DNA of 5,551 nt from Phycisphaerales bacterium. GTDB taxonomy: Bacteria; Planctomycetota; Phycisphaerae; Phycisphaerales; UBA1924. A program made the position numbers and the translations under genes. The stretch is taken from NCBI GenBank assembly GCA_016764015.1, contig JAESSR010000265.1, positions 1 through 5,551 on the forward strand, given 5' to 3'. This document shows, in pieces, positions 1 to 5,551 of the stretch. The number at the start of each line of letters is the position of its first letter. Within the stretch, counting starts at the first letter, position 1. A model generated the notes under the pieces. That model saw only the letters and a program-made list of their open reading frames with translations, ran no database searches and was not told where the DNA came from.

Positions 1-1610
1 CGGTCGATCAGGGCGGTGCGCATGTCGGCGCCGGTCACCATGCCGATGTATTGGCCGTCGGCGTCAACCACCGGGAAGTCGGGCACATTGTGGTGCGCGT
101 GCAGCGTGATGAGTTTGCTTAATGGATCGGACGCGTACACGGGCTCGGGCGGGAGCGGCGCATACTCAACACTGCTCACCGGCACATGACGCAGCAGCGA
201 CATATCACGGTTGGTGCCGATCCGCACGCCGGCGCGGCGGAGCTTGGCGGTGTAGATCGAATCGGGCATGAGCTTGCGCGTGACGGCGGTCGACACAATC
301 GCGGCGAGCATAATCGGCGCGAGCACATGAGGCTCGCGCGTAATCTCGAACAAAATCAGAATCGCAGTCATCGGCGCGAAGGTCGTCCCCGCGATCACCG
401 CAGCCATCCCAACCAACGCATACGACGCGGGCGATGAACCCTCAACAATCAGCCCGGCTTTATCGAGCACAATCCCAAACACCCCGCCGATCGCTGCGCC
501 AGTGAATAGTCCCGGCGCGAACACGCCGCCGCTGCCACCAGATGCAAGCGTAAAGGTCGTCGCAAGAATCTTGGCGATCACCAAGAACCCGAGCACCCCG
601 ATCGCGCCCCACACAATCTGCCCTTCGAGATAACTCGTCGGATCAACAAGGTGCGTGATTACCGAATATCCATTGCCAAAGAATGCGGGGATCGAGCTGT
701 GCTCGCTGCCAAGAATCTCATTGCCGGGCATCTTGGCGAAGGCCCACATGCCAAAGATTCCCAGCACGCCGAGCATCAACGCCCCGAGCACGGGCTTGAG
801 CACCGGATGCAGTTTCATTGTATCGAACACATCTTCGCCGCGTTCGAGGACCATCGTAAAGGCCCACGCCCCAAACGCACACAGCACCCCGAGCACAATA
901 TAGCTCGGCAGCTCAAGCACACTAAACACATAGTTCGGCAACTCGGTCGTAAAGATCGCGTTGTTGTCGCCGAGGAGCACCTGCGTCATCGCCGTTGCGA
1001 ATACTGACGCAATCACGATCGGTGTAAATGTTCGTAGTGAAAAATCCCGAAGCAGAATCTCAAGAGCAAAGAACACGCCCGCGATCGGTGCATTAAAAAT
1101 ACTCGATATCCCTGCCGCCGCTCCGCATCCAACAAGCGTCCCGATATGCCGACGCGGCACGCCGATTTTGCGTGCAATCACCGAGCCTGTCACCGCACCA
1201 ATTTGCACAATCGGACCTTCGGCACCCGCCGAGCCGCCGGTACCAACCGTGCAAATGCTCGCGATGACTTTGACGAACCCGATCCGCGCCGGGATCTTGC
1301 CGCCCTTGCGAACAATCGCATCCAAAACCTGGGGCACCCCGTGACCACCGGCTTCTCTCGCGAAGTTGTACACCAACAACCCGGTCAACAACGCACCGAC
1401 CATCGGAATCAGCGGCAGCAACCACCACGCCATGTCGCCTTGCAACCCTTCGGTCCAATGCTCGGCCCGCATCAGCCCCTTGGCGAACAACACCGCGCCC
1501 ACTGCGGTGATCGCGCCGATGATCGCGCCAAGCACATTGAGCCACCCATCGGGATGGTCATGCACCCAGCCGCCGATCATGCGAAGAATGTTCTTTGAAG
1601 TCAGTTTCAT
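1..1610 (-). CDS. ClC-family chloride channel/antiporter with C-terminal CBS domain (3' end cut by window)
   Basis: Inner-membrane protein of the ClC family, which moves Cl- (or similar anions) as a channel or as a Cl-/H+ antiporter. The frame is open from ATG at 1610 to the window edge (536 codons), with no stop. Ion-pathway motifs occur in family order: GHGVP (residues 89-93, the GSGIP position), GAEGP (129-133; E131 is the gating glutamate), GVFAP (362-366, the GIFAP position), and Tyr453 in SIYTAKL, matching the E. coli ClcA Tyr445 region. Many hydrophobic helices lie between about 20 and 445. From about residue 475 the sequence is CBS-like (DPLSKLITLHAHHNVPDFPVVDA, then a GMVTGAD stretch). 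A second CBS repeat would be expected beyond the window. The internal proton glutamate position (E. coli Glu203) appears to be Ile185, after Glu184. The start has only a weak, close SD-like AGGCGG. The gene lies 48 bases after topA on the same strand. Family call is firm; channel versus antiporter is open. Confidence 0.95.
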   Translation of the reverse strand, partial: MKLTSKNILRMIGGWVHDHPDGWLNVLGAIIGAITAVGAVLFAKGLMRAEHWTEGLQGDMAWWLLPLIPMVGALLTGLLVYNFAREAGGHGVPQVLDAIVRKGGKIPARIGFVKVIASICTVGTGGSAGAEGPIVQIGAVTGSVIARKIGVPRRHIGTLVGCGAAAGISSIFNAPIAGVFFALEILLRDFSLRTFTPIVIASVFATAMTQVLLGDNNAIFTTELPNYVFSVLELPSYIVLGVLCAFGAWAFTMVLERGEDVFDTMKLHPVLKPVLGALMLGVLGIFGMWAFAKMPGNEILGSEHSSIPAFFGNGYSVITHLVDPTSYLEGQIVWGAIGVLGFLVIAKILATTFTLASGGSGGVFAPGLFTGAAIGGVFGIVLDKAGLIVEGSSPASYALVGMAAVIAGTTFAPMTAILILFEITREPHVLAPIMLAAIVSTAVTRKLMPDSIYTAKLRRAGVRIGTNRDMSLLRHVPVSSVEYAPLPPEPVYASDPLSKLITLHAHHNVPDFPVVDADGQYIGMVTGADMRTALID

Positions 1611-1658
1611 CAACCGCCTGTTTTCATGTAAAATTGACAACAGGCATCATAGACAGCG
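1611..1658 (-). promoter_or_regulatory. topA-ClC intergenic gap with inverted repeat over the ClC start region
   Basis: This is the 48-base gap between the topA stop and the ClC start. It holds a perfect 7-bp inverted repeat, GCCTGTT at 1616-1622 and AACAGGC at 1639-1645 (plus-strand reading), with a 16-base AT-rich spacer. In the ClC messenger the downstream arm overlaps the only SD-like sequence (AGGCGG, plus positions 1614-1619, just 3 bases from ATG). No T-tract follows either arm, so it does not look like an intrinsic terminator, and readthrough from topA is plausible. The function is inferred; the repeat itself is seen directly. It could equally be a DNA operator or chance. Confidence 0.4.
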
Positions 1659-4481
1659 TCAACCCGCCGCTGCGGTTCTTGGGTCCTCAAGCATCACTAA
1701 CTCATCAACCTTTGGCGCCTCGGCGACCGGCTTGCCCTTGGCATCGGTCAACGCGGTGCCGTCCATCCTAGTAATCGTCGGGACCGGATGAAGTTTTTCA
1801 TGAGCCGCTAGCTTGGCTTCGAGATCGGATTTAATCTCCTCTTCGAGCCCGGCCCACTTGCCACGACCTCGGCACTTGGGGAATCGAGAACACCCGAGCC
1901 AAGGCCCACGCACACCATTGCGAAGATTCAACGGGCTATCGCAGTTGGGACATTCCAGCTCCGTCTCCAATGGCGGCACACTGGGTGCATTCACAAACCC
2001 CTTCTTGTCAATATTCAAAATCAACCCATCAGCATTCGTCTCGCCCTCTTCCAACGGCGTCGTCAAGAACGGCCCAAACCGACCCGTCTTGCGGATCATC
2101 GGACGCCCAGTCTTCGGACACTTCACATCCACAAACTCCGCCATCTGAGGCTTGCCCTCCCGATCACACGGACACGCATAGTTGCAATCCGGGTAAGTCG
2201 AACAACTCAAGAATCGACCGTTCTTCCCGAAGCGATACACGAGTGATGAATCACACTTCTCGCAACGGTACTCCTCAGGCGCAGGCTTGATCTCCGCCTT
2301 CGCGTGCGTCATCTCTTCATGAGCCCGCTCAAGGCTCTTAGAGAATCGCTTATAAAACGCTTCGAGCATATCGATCCAGTCGAGATGCTCGTCTTCGATC
2401 TTGTCAAGGTCTTCTTCGAGCTTGCGGGTATAGCTCAGATCCATCAGGTTTGGGAACCCTTCGATCAGCTTGTCCGTCACAACCTCGCCCAAATCCGTCG
2501 AATAAAACGCCCGTTGGATCTGCTCGACATACTTCCGATCTTGGATCGTCTGGATAATGCTCGCATAAGTTGACGGTCGACCAATCCCCTCAGATTCAAG
2601 GGTTTTAATCAAACTCGCTTCAGAGAACCGCCCTGGAGGAGCCGTAAATTTTTGGTTGACCTGGAAATCGAATGGGTGCATCGCCTGCTTCTCTTCGAGC
2701 TTAGGCAAGTTGAGTTCATCGCCCGATGTCGGCACCCCGCTGACCCGGTAGTGACCGTCGAACGCCAGCGTCCGACCCGTCGCGCGGAAGAGTGCTTTGT
2801 TTGATTCGCCGCCTCGGATCATCACGCTTGTCGCGTCCCACTCGGCGGGCACCATCTGGCACGCCACGAAGCGTTCCCAGATGAGTTTGTAGAGTTTAAG
2901 TTGATCGGGCTTGAGTGATCTGGCGATGGAGTCTGGGTGACGCGAGACATCGGTCGGGCGGATGGCCTCGTGAGCTGCCTGCGCGTCTTTGTTGGTCGAT
3001 TTAAAGAAGTTTGGTTTCTCGGGAAGGTACTTCGCGCCGTATGTTGAGCCGATGTGATTTCTGACAGAAGTTAACGCTTCGCCATCAATATGCGTCGAGT
3101 CGGTACGCATGTAGGTAATCAAACCGACCGGGCCTTCACCCGGAATATTCACACCTTCGTACAACCCTTGTGCCGCCCGCATGGTTCGCTGCGCACCAAA
3201 CCCAATGCGTGACGATGCCGACTGCTGAAGCGTCGAAGTAATGAAAGGCCCAGGAGCTCGTGATTTGGTACGCCGCGTATCAATCGATTCGATCGTGTAA
3301 TCCACATCGATGTTAACAACCCCGGTGATCTCCTGCTTCCACTTCGCAGGCCCGCGCCCGCGTTCATCTTCGGTGATTTCGGTCTTCATCTCGCAAAGAC
3401 CACATGATGCCGCGATGCTGGCGACCGTGGCGCCCAGATCATGTTTCTTTGAATCTTCAAACGCTTTGGCAACCGCCGTTATGCGTTCGGTGACGCTGTC
3501 TTCGTTCAAGACCTCAGGCACAGGCACAATCGATGTTGCCAAAATCCGAGGATCGAACTTCTGTCCATCAAACTCAACGAGTTCTGCACGAACAGTATTG
3601 TTCCTGGCAAGCCAAGCGTTCTGTGATTTCACAGTCCGCCCTTTACCCTTCTCGTCTCGCTCAGCGAGATAGTCTCGCCATTGGGGACCAAGCTTGCTTA
3701 CATTCGCTCCATCGAGCGCAAAGTAGCCTTGGATTGACCAGTATTCATCGGGGATAAACGCACGGATCTGGCGCTCGCGTTCGACGATGATCCGCACCGC
3801 GACCGACTGCACCCGCCCGGCGCTCAAGCCGCGAGCAACCTTCTTCCACAACAAAGGCGATACCTGATACCCAACGATGCGATCGAGAATCCTTCGCGCC
3901 TGCTGCGCATTGACCCGTTCTTCATCAATCGGCTGTGGATTCTCGAACGCCTTGTCGATTTCCTTCTTGGTGATCGCGGTAAAGATCACACGCTTGGCTT
4001 CTTTGGATTCGATCTTGAGTTCCTGGGCAAGGTGCCAGGCGATCGCCTCCCCCTCGCGGTCGAGGTCGGTCGCGAACCAGACGGTGCCCCCGCTGCCCAT
4101 CGCATCCTTTGCCGCATTTTTGAGGTCTTTCATGACCTGCTCTTTTCCCTTCAAAATCTCATAAGTCGGCTGGAATCGCTTATCAATCTTCACACCCGGC
4201 ACCGGGTCTTTTACACCCTTTGGATTCTTGCTGGGCAAGTCGCGAACATGACCGACCGAGGCGAGCACGATGTAATCCATACCCAGATGCTTATTGATCG
4301 TCTTGGCTTTCGCCGGGGATTCCACGATCACCAACGACTTGCCGATCGCATCGCCCTTTTTGTAGTTCGACCCGAACGACTTGCGCCCGGTTGCTTTCTT
4401 CGCGACCTTCTTACCGACCTTCTTGGTGGTCTTTTTGGTCGTTTTTTTAGTAGTCTTCTTGGTCGTGGTTTTCTTGGCCAT
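1659..4481 (-). CDS. topA: DNA topoisomerase I (type IA, TopA)
   Basis: Relaxes negatively supercoiled DNA by cutting and rejoining one strand through a 5'-phosphotyrosine link; cytoplasmic, nucleoid-associated. The chosen start gives 940 residues (E. coli TopA is 865). Residues 1-36 form a Lys/Thr-rich tail of TTKK repeats. The Toprim domain begins at VIVESPAKAK (Glu54) and carries the metal-binding DLDREGE (Asp139, Asp141, Glu143). NAQQARR (191-197) and SAGRVQS (220-226) follow. The catalytic Tyr457 lies in ITYMRTDST, then HEAIRPT (504-510) and RPSTYASII (635-643). The C-terminus has zinc-ribbon repeats: Cys740/743/760/766, a degenerate one around Cys770/772/788, and Cys844/847/864/870, the first and last with C-x2-C-x16-C-x5-C spacing. 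Between SAGRVQS and the catalytic Tyr it has about 110 more residues than E. coli TopA. ATG at 4481 is preferred because MAKK begins the tail and a purine-rich GAAGAGAA lies upstream; the open frame continues to a TTG at 4625 with no family-like sequence. Stop is TGA at 1661-1659. Confidence 0.98.
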   Translation of the reverse strand: MAKKTTTKKTTKKTTKKTTKKVGKKVAKKATGRKSFGSNYKKGDAIGKSLVIVESPAKAKTINKHLGMDYIVLASVGHVRDLPSKNPKGVKDPVPGVKIDKRFQPTYEILKGKEQVMKDLKNAAKDAMGSGGTVWFATDLDREGEAIAWHLAQELKIESKEAKRVIFTAITKKEIDKAFENPQPIDEERVNAQQARRILDRIVGYQVSPLLWKKVARGLSAGRVQSVAVRIIVERERQIRAFIPDEYWSIQGYFALDGANVSKLGPQWRDYLAERDEKGKGRTVKSQNAWLARNNTVRAELVEFDGQKFDPRILATSIVPVPEVLNEDSVTERITAVAKAFEDSKKHDLGATVASIAASCGLCEMKTEITEDERGRGPAKWKQEITGVVNIDVDYTIESIDTRRTKSRAPGPFITSTLQQSASSRIGFGAQRTMRAAQGLYEGVNIPGEGPVGLITYMRTDSTHIDGEALTSVRNHIGSTYGAKYLPEKPNFFKSTNKDAQAAHEAIRPTDVSRHPDSIARSLKPDQLKLYKLIWERFVACQMVPAEWDATSVMIRGGESNKALFRATGRTLAFDGHYRVSGVPTSGDELNLPKLEEKQAMHPFDFQVNQKFTAPPGRFSEASLIKTLESEGIGRPSTYASIIQTIQDRKYVEQIQRAFYSTDLGEVVTDKLIEGFPNLMDLSYTRKLEEDLDKIEDEHLDWIDMLEAFYKRFSKSLERAHEEMTHAKAEIKPAPEEYRCEKCDSSLVYRFGKNGRFLSCSTYPDCNYACPCDREGKPQMAEFVDVKCPKTGRPMIRKTGRFGPFLTTPLEEGETNADGLILNIDKKGFVNAPSVPPLETELECPNCDSPLNLRNGVRGPWLGCSRFPKCRGRGKWAGLEEEIKSDLEAKLAAHEKLHPVPTITRMDGTALTDAKGKPVAEAPKVDELVMLEDPRTAAAG
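4395..4466 (-). repeat. 12-bp in-frame repeat coding the TTKK tail of TopA
   Basis: Six consecutive four-codon units near the 5' end of topA encode TTKK four times, then VGKK and VAKK (residues 6-29). The units differ at most synonymous positions: acg-acc-aag-aag, act-act-aaa-aaa, acg-acc-aaa-aag, acc-acc-aag-aag. The protein repeat is therefore clearer than the DNA repeat. This suggests the peptide pattern is kept by selection rather than being a fresh slippage product. The likely role is non-specific DNA binding, similar in idea to the basic C-terminal tails of actinobacterial TopA; that role is inferred. Confidence 0.8.
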
Positions 4482-4545
4482 GTGTTCTGTTCTCTTCGGG
4501 GTGTGGGTGCTGGAACAAGCCGGTCTGGATGTCATACAAATCGAA

Positions 4546-4564
4546 GGTCTATCCTTTATAGACC
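4546..4564 (-). promoter_or_regulatory. Inverted repeat containing a TATAAA box upstream of topA
   Basis: A perfect 7-bp inverted repeat with a 5-base spacer, read on the topA strand as GGTCTATAAAGGATAGACC. It contains TATAAA, a plausible -10 box, about 75-80 bases before the topA start. A partner -35 is poor (TGGAGC at 18-base spacing). The overlap of a possible -10 with a palindrome would suit a repressor operator. The symmetry is seen directly; the promoter and operator roles are inferred. A similar half, GGTCTTTATGG, lies upstream at about 4582-4592. Confidence 0.4.
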
Positions 4565-4627
4565 ACTCTGTAAAAAGTGCTCCATAAAGACCCTTCGGGC
4601 ATTGAGCGAACGCGACCAAAGCCAATT

Positions 4628-4633
4628 TGTCAA
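4628..4633 (-). promoter_or_regulatory. Possible -35 box (TTGACA) for topA
   Basis: A perfect TTGACA on the minus strand, upstream of topA. At 16-18 bases downstream the sequences are GTTCGC, TTCGCT and TCGCTC, all poor -10 matches. It may be a second start site, an activator-dependent promoter, or chance. Low confidence. Confidence 0.15.
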
Positions 4634-4740
4634 GTTCGCACCCCCAAATCTCGCCTCAATGAGTCCCTAAGGGGCAATATCTTCTTCCAAATTCTTCAAT
4701 TTACCATTTTTAGACGCGCACACCCGTTCACTATCGACTA

Positions 4741-4772
4741 ATGTAGCGCAAGCTACATGTAGCAGTGGCTAC
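4741..4772 (+). promoter_or_regulatory. Cluster of nested inverted repeats before the metal-binding lipoprotein gene (candidate operator or leader hairpins)
   Basis: Two adjoining perfect hairpins can be drawn: ATGTAGC-GCAA-GCTACAT (4741-4758, 7-bp stem, GNRA-type loop) and GTAGC-AGTG-GCTAC (4759-4772, 5-bp stem). At their junction sits a perfect 12-bp palindrome, GCTACATGTAGC (4752-4763). The pentamer GTAGC and its complement alternate four times, so different arms can pair with each other. The block ends 11 bases before the ATG and just ahead of the weak GAAGAA ribosome site. Metal-uptake genes of this type are commonly repressed by Zur, MntR or Fur-like dimers that bind palindromes; this sequence does not match a consensus I can recall, so the regulator is unknown. 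Confidence 0.5.
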
Positions 4773-4783
4773 GAAGAACTCCC

Positions 4784-5551
4784 ATGAACAAATCACCCTT
4801 CAAACTACTCGCACTCACATTCCTCACCCTCATCGCAGGCTGTTCAAAGCCCAGCCCCCAACCAGAGGCCTCCGGCACAACCAAAGATACCCACTACACC
4901 ATCGTCACCACCACAGGCATGATCACCGACCTCGCCAAACGAATCGCAGGCGATCGCGCCACAGTCACCGGCCTGATGAGTTCAGGCATCGACCCACACC
5001 TCTACCAACCCACCCGCAACGATATCCGATCACTCATGAAGGCCGACATCGTGCTCTACTCAGGTCTCCACCTCGAAGGCAAGATGATCGACGCCTTCGA
5101 GCGTGTATCGAAAATCACCAAGGTCTTCGCCGTCACCGATTCACTCGATCGCGATCAACTCTTCTCGCCTCCCGCCTTTGATGGGCATTACGACCCGCAT
5201 GTCTGGATGGACCCACTCGCATGGAAGCAAGTCGCCGAGTTCATCCACGCAACCCTCGTCGAGCATGATCCAGATGCCAAAGAACACTACGACGCGAACA
5301 TGGCATTGCTCGCAACCGATCTCGATGCCCTCAATGCCTACGCCTCCAATGCCCTTGACTCGATCCCTATCGAACAACGCGTGCTCGTCACCGCCCATGA
5401 TGCCTTCAGCTACTTCGGCAGACGATACAACTTCCAAGTCGTCGGCATCCAAGGCATCTCCACAGAATCCGAAGCCGGTGTCCGCGATATCGAACGAATC
5501 GTGGACCTGCTCGTCACGCGTAAAATCGCAGCGGTCTTTGTCGAAACCACC
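4784..5551 (+). CDS. TroA/ZnuA-type metal-binding lipoprotein of an ABC importer (3' end cut by window)
   Basis: Substrate-binding protein (cluster A-I, also called cluster 9) that captures Mn, Zn or Fe outside the inner membrane and hands it to an ABC permease. The frame is open from ATG at 4784 to the window edge (256 codons). Residues 1-20 are a lipoprotein signal: positively charged start, hydrophobic core, and lipobox LIAGC with Cys20 as the lipid-anchored residue. Metal ligands match Treponema TroA in order: His72 in GIDPHLYQPT, His139 in DPHVWMDP, and His205 in VTAHDAFSYF. The stretch VVGIQGISTESEA (219-231) and VFVETT (251-256) also resemble TroA. The fourth ligand, an Asp in TroA, would lie past the window. 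There is no His-rich loop before DPHVW, unlike many ZnuA proteins, so the metal cannot be named. The ribosome site is weak (GAAGAA, 4773-4778). ATPase and permease genes would be expected downstream. Confidence 0.93.
   Translation, partial: MNKSPFKLLALTFLTLIAGCSKPSPQPEASGTTKDTHYTIVTTTGMITDLAKRIAGDRATVTGLMSSGIDPHLYQPTRNDIRSLMKADIVLYSGLHLEGKMIDAFERVSKITKVFAVTDSLDRDQLFSPPAFDGHYDPHVWMDPLAWKQVAEFIHATLVEHDPDAKEHYDANMALLATDLDALNAYASNALDSIPIEQRVLVTAHDAFSYFGRRYNFQVVGIQGISTESEAGVRDIERIVDLLVTRKIAAVFVETT

Larger units (their letters stand above)
4482..4783. other. Divergent intergenic region between topA and the metal-binding lipoprotein gene
   Basis: These 302 bases separate two diverging genes and should hold both promoters. 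Open frames here are short or lack family-like sequence, so I see no gene. The region contains an inverted repeat with a TATAAA core (4546-4564), a perfect TTGACA on the minus strand (4628-4633) with no good -10 at normal spacing, a short CCC-TAA-GGG near-palindrome (4665-4673), an AT-rich stretch (about 4676-4712), and a cluster of inverted repeats close to the right-hand gene (4741-4772). No intrinsic terminator, tRNA or recognisable riboswitch was seen. Confidence 0.7.

Noticed and set aside
1093..1545. Minus-strand frame of 150 codons inside the ClC gene
   Set aside because: It is Arg/Gly-rich and out of frame with the ClC reading frame, which holds all the family motifs over the same bases.
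4482..4625. N-terminal extension of topA by 48 codons to a TTG at 4625, or by 18 codons to an ATG at 4535
   Set aside because: The added residues look like translated intergenic DNA and include the palindrome with TATAAA. MAKK followed by the basic tail at 4481 is the more natural start.
4600..4661. CATTGAG and CTCAATG inverted pair in the intergenic region (4600-4606 and 4655-4661)
   Set aside because: A 7-bp match 48 bases apart is easily expected by chance, and there is no other structure between the arms.
4032..4670. Long plus-strand open frame (212 codons) opposite the 5' part of topA, plus other antisense frames over topA and ClC
   Set aside because: Translations are rich in Arg, His, Pro and Ser with no family-like motif, and they lie fully or mostly opposite strongly conserved TopA or ClC coding sequence. 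They are shadows of the real genes.
4038..4957. GCGATCGC palindromes (about 4039-4046 and 4950-4957), like the HIP1 repeat of cyanobacteria
   Set aside because: I noticed only two copies, both inside coding sequence and explained by common Ala, Ile, Asp and Arg codons. The gene content does not otherwise suggest a cyanobacterium.
1..5551. A new multi-gene defence, mobile or biosynthetic system
   Set aside because: All three genes belong to well-known families with intact key residues, and there are no transposase, integrase, CRISPR, toxin-antitoxin or att-like signals.

Overview
The window carries three protein genes: two on the minus strand in the left four-fifths, and one on the plus strand at the right end. 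Both end genes run off the window. From the left these are a ClC-family chloride transporter or channel with a C-terminal CBS domain (1-1610, minus, 3' end missing), topoisomerase I topA (1659-4481, minus, complete, 940 residues), and a TroA/ZnuA-type metal-binding lipoprotein of an ABC importer (4784-5551, plus, 3' end missing). No RNA gene, mobile element or CRISPR array was found.

The organism is a bacterium of medium-high GC. The TopA is unlike the enterobacterial one. It has an N-terminal Lys/Thr tail and about 110 extra residues before the catalytic tyrosine. Ribosome binding sites are weak. These traits, with a CBS-type ClC, fit Planctomycetota (for example Phycisphaerae), but this is a recollection-based guess and not a proof.

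Layout: topA and the ClC gene lie in the same direction, 48 bases apart, and could be co-transcribed. The gap holds an inverted repeat reaching into the ClC start region. To the right of topA is a 302-base divergent intergenic region (4482-4783). It holds a 7-bp inverted repeat containing a TATAAA box on the topA side and a compact cluster of inverted repeats just before the metal-binding lipoprotein gene. The latter is the best candidate for a metal-responsive operator or leader structure.

The three genes do not form one pathway: DNA supercoiling control, anion movement across the inner membrane, and uptake of Mn/Zn/Fe. This looks like ordinary chromosomal core sequence. No new multi-gene system is evident. 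The points worth a second look are the regulatory palindromes, the TopA N-terminal repeat tail and internal insertion, and the residue pattern of the ClC ion pathway.
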